A DNA stretch of 64,000 bases from Marthasterias glacialis. Taxonomy: Eukaryota; Echinodermata; Asteroidea; Forcipulatida; Asteriidae. The DNA lies in assembly GCA_911728455.2 (NCBI GenBank), contig OU452236.1, positions 8,426,171 through 8,490,170 of the forward strand, in the 5' to 3' direction. Positions 58,601 to 64,000 of the stretch are shown in pieces (position 1 is the first letter of the stretch; the number at the start of each line of letters is the position of its first letter). The position numbers and the translations under genes were made by a program. The notes below the pieces were generated by a model. That model was not told the origin of the DNA. It saw nothing but the letters and a program-made list of their open reading frames with translations, and made no database searches.

Positions 58601-61600
58601 CACATATCAGGACCCTGGATGGAACAACCTACACATTCAACGGCCTGGGCGAGTACACCATGCTGATTGCTGACGATGCAGAGGGGGAGAAAGTGTTTGA
58701 ATTGCAGGCTAGGACGAAACGGGCCATCGATAAAGAAACACAACAGCTCAGTCAAGCTACCTTCTTCAGTGGATTTGCTGCTCAGTATGTTGGTGGTGAA
58801 AGGGTGGGTGAAAATCAGATTTATTAACAACCATCTTGGAATCCGGTCAGCTTTAGTGGTAACATTCCCTACCTTTCACCTCTGTGGACCCTGGTTCGAA
58901 TCCCACTTCAAACCGGAGCCTTGCTTGTGGATTGGGTTTTCAGTCCCTACCTGGTTGCATGGGTCTTGATACGCATTTGGGGTTTTCCTTCCAAACCTAA
59001 AACTGAAAATTTCTTCTTCCTGTTATTTAGTGGATTTGTAAAATAAATAAATAAATGAATAAATAAATGAGGCATTTTTTTACCATGCGATATTGCCTTT
59101 TTAGAAATAGCTTGTGGACCCTTTAAAGTTATGATCCTTGAGTTTGGGAGGAGGGAACCAAATTACACATTGAAATTGGTGGGTTCTTAGATCCAAGGTA
59201 CTCGTTGTTCAGGTTGTACCTCGGTGAGAAATTCTTTAGAAAAGGGAATAATACAGGGTTGCATTCGAGGCTTCATTTACCCCTCCCTGTTCTTAGCTGT
59301 GCTGTGAAGAGACTCACGTTGATATCTCGCCATGTCTTGTTTCTGCCCATTGGGGCAGGTTTCTAGCCCAAAAAGTAGCACACACACACCTGGAGTGGCC
59401 ATTGGACCTTGCGATGGGCAAATTGCATAACTTTTTTTATCCCATCCCTCTTTTGTAAAAATGACAGTACGTGTAGCATGAAATAATATACCCTATGCAT
59501 GTAGCATCACTGGAGTGGAGCACCTGTTGAGGTCCAAAGAAGATGCTCATTGGTCCCCTTTTCTGAGCCCCACATACATGTCTTTGCATACAAAATTGCA
59601 TACAAAAATTAAATAAATAATTGGTTTTTTTTAATTGTGTTTCGTCGGCTCAGTGCTATAATGTAATTAACTGCAATTTTATTTCTGAATGATCAAAAAG
59701 GGTGTTAAATGAAAAATGCGGCTACATTTCAGAAAATTAATCAGAATCCACAATTAAAGGTTTTTCTTCGAAATTGATAGTTTCTTTTGGTCAAAACAAC
59801 TTCTTTGGAGACCACTCTTGATCACAAAACTCCAATTAACAGCATTTCCGAAACGTTTTTCTTCGAAATTGATAGTTTCTTTTGGTCAAAACAACTTCTT
59901 TGGAGACCACTCTTGATCACAAAACTTCAATAACCAGCATCTCCGAAATGTGTAAAAGGCGATTTAAAGAAATCCATACAAACTGTACTGACGGCCCTTT
60001 AGTCCTGAGCAGACGATTTGATGCTTGTTTTTTCCCATCGGTCTTGCAGGTAGAGATCAAACAGAATGCTGATGCGACAGATCTTATCACGAAAGTGAAC
60101 GGGAACATTGTAACACCCACGACAGATGGTAAGAAACCTCCATACAGACATTGTTACTGAGCATTTTTAAATGAAAGTAGTCTCGTTTTTTTCAATTTTG
60201 TTTGTGGTAAATAAAGAAATAAACAGATACAAGTTAATAATAATAGACAGTATTGCGCTGCTTTCCACCAATTGACACTCATCTCCCTTGGGAGTATACA
60301 GCCTGTGCTGCCGAGTATGTAGTGCATCAAGCTAAATCAATCACATGAACCATCTCTGCCCTCACAGGTGCCCATTTACTCCTGGGTGAAGAGAAGCAAT
60401 TATAGTTAAGTGCCATGCTCAAGGACACAAGTGTCTTGACCACTGGGATTCAAAGCCACACCCTGATGACTTATCCACCAGAGCTTGAGCCCATCGAACT
60501 AGACCACTGTGCCATGTACCTTATACAACCATTTTTAAAGTGGGAAACCTTTTTGTTTGACTAATTATACAACTGACGTGTTTTGCAGGTGTTTTGATCG
60601 GTAACCTAACCGTGTCTCGTGAAGACAACCCATACAAAGTGGTTGCTACCTACGAGGCTAACATCCAGTTTTCCGTGGGATTAAACAACAGTGTTACTGA
60701 CATCACAGTCCAGATTGACCAAGATTACCAAGGACAGACTAAAGGATTAATGGGTAAGGGGATCAAGACTTAAGTCATAATTGTTTGGTTTAAATGAACA
60801 GAACTAATGTTGCTGTCCAAATTGTAATATAATTGTAGTAAAAATAGTATTAATAGTAATGTAAACTTGTATAGCGCCAACATCCATCAACCTAACAGCA
60901 CTCAGGCTGCTTTGTAAATGTAACATCCACGTTGGAAACAAGTAAATATGAAGCAAGATAACAATAGAAGTTCATGTGTACAGTTCAAAAGCTTCCTCGA
61001 ACAAGAATGTCTTTAAGTTCTTCTTGAAACTTGGACAAAATGGAGAAAGACGCACACCAGAAGTTTTATAAGGTAGGTGGCTGTAGCAAACCTGAAAGAA
61101 CGTTCCCCAGGGATTGCGAGATTGGTGCTCGGCTAGAAGCGGTTGGTTTGAAGGTCTTAGACCACGGCGTCCTAGTGTGTATAGCTCTATCAGATCAGTC
61201 AAGTAACTGGGGGTGGGGGTGCCAGTCCATGAAGGATATTGTACACGAAAAAGCCAAGTTGGTACATTGTCCTTTGTCTAACTGGAAGCCAGTGTCATTA
61301 TATCAATGCCATAAATCTCTTCTCCCTACCCCTCACCCCCCCACCCCCCCCGCCACCCACCCTTCAAATAACTGGCACTCGCAGCATTCTCCCTTAACTT
61401 AAATGCTAGTTTAAACACCTGAGGACCAATCACAATTCTCTCCAAGTGGTCCGGCTGGTGTGTTCCGCGTTGAGAAGTGTTCCCACACAATTGCAATGTG
61501 GGCCAGTGAAAACGCTTGGGGACCAATGAATTGACAAGCTGACTGGTCAGGCTCGCTAGTCACTGAAGAAGTTAAGGGCAAACCTTGACGAGAGAAGACT

Positions 61601-63095
61601 GGTTTATGCTGTCTGTGAGTCAAAACGTTTAGATGCCATTCAATGTTTAATGCTCTCTTGCTTTTCTTAGGTCTGTGGGATGGCAACGTTGACAATGATG
61701 TTCAGAGGCGTGACGGTGCTCAACAGCCGGCCACCGGGGCTGGTGGGGCCATGCAGGAGAGTGACTACTACACATTCGGAGAAACCTGTAAGTAAACAGG
61801 GTCATGCAATGGCAGAGGTTTGTTTACTTTTTAATGCGATTTTAACATGTTGGACTTTTGGCAGGTTTTCAGTTGTGTTGTCAAGCAAACCTTCTCATTC
61901 TGCGAGCACGTTACCTTTAATTTCTGAAGTCCTGAAAAGTATTTGTTTGTTTGTTTGTATGTTTGTTTGTTGGGTTGTTTGTTTGTTTGTTTGTTTGTTT
62001 GTTTAATTGTGATTTTGTTTGTCTGTTTGGTTTTTGAATACCTTTTTAGAAATGTATATTTTTAAACTATCGCCATGTTGTGTTTTAATTACTCCCTTTG
62101 TAACAGTATTTATAAGTATTGCCACATAACTCCTGTATAATTTATACCTTTTTATAAATAAGATTTTATCTGTATGTTATTTTTAATCCCTTCCTGTTAT
62201 TGGCGGTTTACCGCTGTTGGTTGGAGATAATAAAATAAATAAATAAGTAAATAAAAAAATATAATTAAATATAGAAGAAAACAAAAATAAATACAACTTT
62301 TGGTGTCTTTTTCTTTGGTAGGGCGTATCAGTGCCCAGGATTCTCTCTTTTATTACGTCAGCCCTGAGAGCTATGTGTCCCAGAACGATCTCAGCTTCAC
62401 CCCGAAGTTCCTGGAGAATCTGCTCGCCGAGGCAACTCCCACTCAAACTCAGACCGTCATGTCACTCTGTGGAAGTAACAAGATGTGTCAGTACGACTTC
62501 CTGTCCACCAACGATGCAGCGCTCGGCATGGCTGCCGTGACAGTGGACAGCGACAACCAGGCTGAGTTGGAGTTAGCGAGTAAGAACAGAAACAACTAAA
62601 AAGTCACAATTTTCAACTTTGTCCTGCACCCACTTTTATAGATCTGCTTAAGCACAAAGAGTAGCCAAGCGCAACAGAATTATGCTAACAAGACTAAGGT
62701 TACCAGCCAAAACACAATGTCTAATGCAGCATCTGTGACTGATATCCTGCTTATTTTTGCTTAGCAGAACATTTCTAAGCCTTATAGTTGCTGGTTAAGA
62801 AGCTCAATGAAACTGAAGTCTGGTTTTATTGGAGTAGCTTGTCCCAAATGTCAGATCAGAAAGTTTCAAGCATCCATTAGATGAGCATTGGTTCATTCTT
62901 TTTAATTGTGTCTGATTTATTGATATGGTTTTTTTTTCACAGCCAACTTTCCTCCGAACATAACACTCGTTGAGAATATCCAACTAGTAGTAGGGGAGAC
63001 GTTTACACTGCAGTTAGAAGCAAGTGACCCCGATGGGGATACCATAAGTTTTAGCCTTGCCGAGGCGATTGAAGGAGCCTCCGTCACACCACAAG
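40593..63095 (+). CDS. MUC4-like mucin: signal peptide, Thr-rich repeat, HYR, NIDO, AMOP, vWD, cadherin-like (16 exons, 3' partial)
   Basis: Exons: 40593-40677, 46227-51125, 51387-51656, 52732-52796, 53764-53853, 54304-54474, 54984-55163, 55511-55952, 56252-56428, 57306-57416, 58583-58803, 60050-60128, 60589-60753, 61671-61787, 62322-62579, 62943-63095. Phases match at every join, giving 2,494 codons. NIDO-AMOP-vWD in this order is the signature of MUC4, a heavily O-glycosylated cell-surface mucin. The HYR domain between mucin and NIDO is absent from human MUC4. The product is probably a secreted or membrane-anchored gel or surface-coat glycoprotein. Extra exons inside the 5.5-kb first intron cannot be excluded. 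The 3' end, where MUC4 has EGF repeats and a membrane helix, lies outside the window. Confidence 0.88.
41150..41500. repeat. Three tandem copies of a 100-111-bp repeat in intron 1 of gene 2
   Basis: ACCGCAAAGAAG (or ACCGCAAAAAAAG) begins at 41189, 41289 and 41400. Each copy continues to GAGAAAA, then CGTGTACTTTTGATCAG or a variant. A GC-rich GACTCCGG-type stretch follows (41510-41650). Confidence 0.85.
42122..42254. repeat. Foldback repeat, CTGCAGTTCAGAATTGCCA ends
   Basis: The left end pairs imperfectly with TGGCAATTTCGGACTGCAG. The inside is an A-run and T-run hairpin. An (AAAC)n patch lies at 42350-42395. Confidence 0.65.
43100..43480. mobile_element. C/G-run element, GTGTAACTTGGG family
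   Basis: CAGTGGTGTAACTTGGGG and a G-run are followed by CAACTGATGTCCGTGCCCCC, TTTGAAATCTGGACTTTTTA and a T-rich body like 29905-30285. The right terminal repeat is not seen. Confidence 0.65.
43545..43760 (+). repeat. Dispersed repeat family E copy, diverged
   Basis: GTCTGAAATACTATCAAAGT, GTCGAGAAAA and ACAATCGAAAGTATAAAAGT keep the order of 17441-17640. Confidence 0.6.
44330..44640 (+). mobile_element. SINE family C, one full copy after a tail fragment
   Basis: The full copy (44466-44640) has TACTCGGTAGTCTAGTTGGT, GACATCTGCTCTAGAATTGG, GTGGGTTCGAATCCCACCCG and a TTTTTTCACAGGACTCGGGA region with ACACACATCGGTGTATGGGT. The last block is also present alone at 44346-44370, so a tail fragment precedes it. 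Confidence 0.8.
45003..45085 (-). mobile_element. SINE family A head fragment, inverted
   Basis: On the minus strand it has CCCGGTTCGAATCCTACTTT and TGGATTGGGTTTGCAGTCCT. Confidence 0.65.
45640..45905 (-). repeat. Dispersed repeat family E copy, inverted
   Basis: On the minus strand it has ATTTGTCTGAAATACTGTCG, AAGTCAAGAAAATGGAATTC and TCGGTTGTAACAATCAAAAT. It reaches the GGATTGGTATTCATCAAATG end like 39284-39420. Confidence 0.75.
46227..51125 (+). CDS. Gene 2 giant mucin exon (1,632 complete codons, Thr/Ala-rich repeats)
   Basis: One uninterrupted exon with phase 1 introns on both sides. Part A (46227 to about 47000) has 18 units of DNSTTEATTTVATTA (15 residues; two are 10). Seventeen carry an N-glycosylation sequon, NST; the last reads NSA. 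Part B (about 47010-50760) is built from 10-11-residue units such as AATTAEATTTE with PAATTTE and VAATTAE variants and no sequon. Part C (to 51125) is less regular and ends ATTTVSPTTPAG. No cysteine is present. Dense Thr fits heavy O-glycosylation, and Glu gives a negative charge. The acceptor at 46225-46226 is preceded by a good pyrimidine tract. Array length is likely variable between individuals. Confidence 0.88.
51387..51656 (+). CDS. Gene 2 HYR (hyalin repeat) domain exon
   Basis: 89 codons with phase 1 introns on both sides. The text is DLQGPVVTCPTSSVSYVPLG, then VQVVWSATPTAIDNVDCCVS, then a Gly/Ser loop, GVTTVTCRAQDSASNDGMCT and FTIEV. The VTCP start, the VxW strand and the TVTCRAQDSASN signature define HYR, an Ig-like fold that takes part in cell adhesion. 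An acceptor 9 bp further downstream is also in phase, but the chosen one keeps the usual D-x-x-GP start. Confidence 0.9.
51885..52005 (-). mobile_element. SINE family B fragment, inverted, in a gene 2 intron
   Basis: On the minus strand it has the GTCATGGTCAAGCGGTC head, GGACATTAAAAG and AAGGGGTTTGCCCCAGTGTT. The rest of the intron 51657-52731 shows no clear repeat. Confidence 0.65.
52732..55770 (+). CDS. Gene 2 NIDO domain (exons 52732-52796, 53764-53853, 54304-54474, 54984-55163 and start of 55511-55952)
   Basis: It reads NFLPYGLEVGDRMLSDVEQP, then PYYFPYADRLFEKIY, FTDNGVIVMSN, GNILAPFWADVDSQVFNTDN, STFRASWVLIITWVNV and QAILVTDANHGFVIFNYHPW. The LPYG start, the APFWADVD strand and the F-x-A-x-WVxIITWxNV and FxAILVTD strands are those of the nidogen-type extracellular domain found in MUC4, nidogen and tectorin. 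The following RQLKKYFYVSVTDVF and GRWVFNVDT close it. Confidence 0.9.
52892..53251. mobile_element. MITE, second copy of the element at 616-980
   Basis: Same terminal repeats and same order of internal sequence, with scattered substitutions and small indels. It lies in the intron between the first two NIDO exons. Confidence 0.88.
53270..53430 (-). mobile_element. SINE family C copy, inverted
   Basis: On the minus strand it has CTCTCTAGCGGCTGGGACAT, CTGCTCTAGAATGCAGGGGT, GTGGGTTCACATCCCACTCG and AGGACTGAGTATACAGTCCT. Confidence 0.8.
53866..54119. mobile_element. MITE, second copy of the element at 27685-27938, inverted
   Basis: The same ends (CATAGAGTTATATAATAGAA and TTCTTATATATAACTCTATG) and the same interior in opposite orientation. 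It starts 12 bp after the donor of exon 53764-53853. Confidence 0.88.
54500..54662. mobile_element. Foldback element, second copy of 12266-12431
   Basis: GGGCATAAAAGAGGGGTGAC faces ACTCTTTTATTCCC. The core has GGCAGGGTCGTGGCCGTG and CCAACCCTGCC. It starts about 25 bp after the donor of exon 54304-54474. Confidence 0.75.
55235..55450 (-). mobile_element. SINE family B-related fragment, inverted
   Basis: On the minus strand it has TCACCCAGGAGTAAATGGGT, CTGCCGGTACTGCATACTCC and an AAAGTGCATAATAAATACAC tail-like end, shared with 6311-6420 and 60290-60410. Confidence 0.6.
55780..57416 (+). CDS. Gene 2 AMOP domain and following CC-motif exon
   Basis: AMOP runs from LSCVNWGSRQILSNFYSFLY through HTCPCNWFMAVRDRRYRYVG in exon 55511-55952. 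It continues into exon 56252-56428 with GFQFFGTPGPRCCYDFFFGS. The C-x-x-W, CPC and RCCYD cysteine pattern fits AMOP (adhesion-associated domain in MUC4 and other proteins). Exon 57306-57416 gives ARRDCCELSNLCGYYLQFRR then PMSCWRYRPP, which matches the CC...C...YYxRRPxxxC block between AMOP and vWD in MUC4 and SUSD2. Confidence 0.88.
56070..56152. mobile_element. Short MITE, AGGTGGCAGCAGACTTACCA ends (copy 1)
   Basis: AGGTGGCAGCAGACTTACCA pairs with TGGTATGTCTGCTGCCACCT over an 83-bp element. Copy 2 is at 58373-58477. Confidence 0.85.
56792..56912. repeat. Foldback repeat, TGCAATGG ends
   Basis: TGCAATGGTGAGAATATTTT and GGAATGTTCCATTCA at the left pair with TGAATGGAACATTCC and AAAATATTCTC, CCATTGCA at the right. 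The loop is about 20 bp. Neighbouring sequence in 56429-57305 is unassigned. Confidence 0.85.
57570..57640. repeat. Fragment of the CTCTATCTATT repeat
   Basis: GGGCTCTATCTATTTGAAAA and AATTTGACCTTGGAGCCC match 2810-2870. A C-rich tract lies at 57900-57950. The rest of the intron 57417-58372 is unassigned. Confidence 0.55.
58373..58477. mobile_element. Short MITE, second copy of 56070-56152
   Basis: AGGTGGCAGCAGAATAGCCA faces TGGTAAGTCTGCTGCCACCT. The interior differs from copy 1. Confidence 0.8.
58583..61787 (+). CDS. Gene 2 vWD domain with GDPH motif (exons 58583-58803, 60050-60128, 60589-60753, 61671-61787)
   Basis: It starts WFWGDPHIRTLDGTTYTFNG LGEY-like; the GDPH at 58594-58605 is the Asp-Pro autocleavage motif of MUC4, MUC2 and MUC5AC vWD domains. 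It continues with VEIKQNADATDLITKVNGNI, EANIQFSVGLNNSVTDITVQ and DYQGQTKGLMGLWDGNVDND, the typical GLxGxxDGNxxND end. Few cysteines are present, as in the shortened vWD of MUC4 and SUSD2. The introns contain a family A SINE, a tandem duplication and a family B SINE. Confidence 0.9.
58838..59070 (+). mobile_element. SINE family A copy
   Basis: It has CTTTCACCTCTGTGGACCCT, GGTTCGAATCCCACTTC, GGGTTTTCAGTCCCTACCTG and a TAAATAAATAAATG tail. Confidence 0.8.
59761..59950. repeat. Recent tandem duplication, period 95 bp
   Basis: TTTTTCTTCGAAATTGATAG begins at 59761 and 59856. Both copies run through TTTGGAGACCACTCTTGATC with few differences. Confidence 0.92.
60275..60525 (-). mobile_element. SINE family B copy, inverted
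   Basis: On the minus strand it has CACAGTGGTCTAGTTCGATG, GGTGTGGCTTTGAATCCCAG, CTTGAGCATGGCACTTAACT and TCACCCAGGAGTAAATGGGC. Confidence 0.75.
60855..61320 (-). mobile_element. Possible LINE 3' relic or dispersed repeat
   Basis: On the minus strand one frame ends CPSFKKNLKTFLFEEAFELY, which resembles the closing FKxxLKTxLFxxAF of several LINE polyproteins and their SINE-like derivatives. The + strand has CTTGTATAGCGCCAACATCC near 60870. No second copy lies in the window. Confidence 0.4.
61939..62015. repeat. (GTTT)n microsatellite
   Basis: Repeated GTTT with a few interruptions, in the intron after the last vWD exon. The rest of 61788-62321 is AT-rich without features. Confidence 0.92.
62322..63095 (+). 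CDS. Gene 2 post-vWD block and cadherin-like domain (exons 62322-62579, 62943-63095)
   Basis: Exon 62322-62579 reads WRISAQDSLFYYVSPESYVS, then TPKFLENLL, LCGSNKMCQYDFLSTNDAAL and GMAAVTV. The C-x4-C-x-YDFLSTxxxxLG pattern is that of the region after vWD in MUC4. Exon 62943-63095 reads FPPNITLVENIQLVVGETFT and LEASDPDGDTISFSL. The xxVGExFxLxLxAxDPDGDxIxFxL pattern is that of cadherin-like dystroglycan-type (CADG) folds with a calcium-binding-like DPDGD. The exon ends in phase 1 at G|gtcagt, so the gene continues. Confidence 0.85.
62637..62820. repeat. GCTGCTTAAGC-family repeat
   Basis: ATAGATCTGCTTAAGCACAA, GGTTACCAGCC and TTTTTGCTTAGCAGAAC recur in order with 37368-37510. The ends are complementary: ATCTGCTTAAGC and GGTTAAGAAGCTC. 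Confidence 0.5.
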
Positions 63096-63940
63096 GTCAG
63101 TACCCTGCCTCATATGTTTGGTTGCATAGGCTCTGTACAAGACTCGCTCGCCTTCCATTCATGTCTACTTTCTTTAATGTGAAGAATTCCTTGATTTTAC
63201 TCATGACAGTTTGGCATTTATACAATAGGTTTTGTGCTCAGTTTTCATGATCATCGTCGTAATCAATGTTGATAAAAGACGGTTTAGATCTATGTGGCTC
63301 GCCACAATGTTTCATTAATCTGAGTGTCGGTGTGAGCTATACCCAAATCGCCCCATAATTCAATGCGTGAAAGGTTAAATGCTCAATACATGTAGAAGGT
63401 CGCATGCAAACTAGTAAGTCATATGCAAATATGCAGGTCAAATAAACGATAATGCGCAAATAAGCTAAAGGCAATCTAAAGGCGATCTTGGAAACTGCAG
63501 GCTCACTTATCTTATACATGTTCATCAATTGGTGCTCAATATGTGGCATGGTGTAACCCCCTCCTCCATTGTGTCTTCATTGTATTCTGGGAATCTCAGG
63601 AATTCTTGACAGGATCTTCGGGGTGGGTGGGGGGGGGGGGGGGGGGCTGGGCACTTCTGTACAAGAGGGAAAGAGTGCATTAGAGTACAGGAAGGAACAT
63701 TTATATGTATACATATTAATATAATATTTCCCATTCAGTTTCCCTATTTCTGTTCTGTGTAAATCCACGTAAAAAGCCTGTATCAATTCATTGCGCATAT
63801 CCCCGCTACTGCCGTTTGCCAGGTTGTTTGCATCTTACCCGGGGGCTGATCCCTGGCTAATCGGCAGATATGGTTTGGTTTCTGACTGGACCCCCCGAGC
63901 AAAGAGCTTTGGCATTGCACAGGACCGCCCACCAACATAG
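63096..63940. other. Gene 2 intron, nothing recognised but a G-run
   Basis: A run of about 18 G is at about 63629-63646. No exon or shared repeat was seen. Confidence 0.5.
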
Positions 63941-63941
63941 G

Positions 63942-64000
63942 GCTGGTTAGCTCAGTTGGTTAGAGCACTCGTACGGTATTGAGAGGTCGTGGGTTCGAGT
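63942..64000 (+). mobile_element. tRNA-like SINE head, cut by the window edge
   Basis: GGCTGGTTAGCTCAGTTGGT and TAGAGCACTCG form acceptor, D arm and box A, and GAGGTCGTGGGTTCGAGT forms box B and the T arm start. The anticodon arm (CTCGT ... TTGAG) pairs poorly, which points to a tRNA-derived SINE rather than a working tRNA gene. The 3' end is missing. Confidence 0.55.

Noticed and set aside
63942-64000. Functional tRNA gene
   Set aside because: The anticodon stem is poorly paired, the sequence is cut off, and tRNA-headed SINEs are frequent in the window.

Overview
The window looks like nuclear DNA of a marine invertebrate deuterostome, most likely an echinoderm and perhaps a sea star. This rests on split genes with many short exons and GT-AG introns, several tRNA-headed SINE families, many short foldback DNA elements, and a mucin-like gene carrying a HYR (hyalin repeat) domain, a module abundant in echinoderms. 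The species cannot be fixed from the sequence alone. Both genes read on the + strand.

Gene 1 (400-12801) is the C-terminal part of a CCHCR1 orthologue (coiled-coil alpha-helical rod protein 1). Fifteen exons join in phase into about 555 residues ending at a TAG stop. The 5' end lies outside the window. Its introns hold MITEs, SINE pieces, a higher-order tandem array (3541-4490) and decayed tandem copies of one of its own exons (9256-9850).

The stretch 12835-40592 has no convincing protein-coding gene. It holds a LINE relic, SINEs, several terminal-inverted-repeat elements, a tandem array of about 2.3-kb units with (AAAC)n stretches (20720-26560), and a pentanucleotide satellite of more than 550 bp (31945-32515).

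Gene 2 (40593 to beyond the right edge) encodes a large secreted or membrane-anchored MUC4-like glycoprotein. The order is signal peptide, a single 4.9-kb exon coding 1,632 Thr/Ala-rich residues without cysteine, one HYR domain, then NIDO, AMOP and vWD (with a GDPH motif), a conserved post-vWD block and a cadherin-like domain. Sixteen exons give 2,494 codons so far. Any EGF repeats or transmembrane segment would lie past the window.

The two genes show no functional link. Their introns share MITE families, consistent with independent insertions. I saw no LTR retrotransposon, Polinton or other capsid- or envelope-bearing element, and no CRISPR array.
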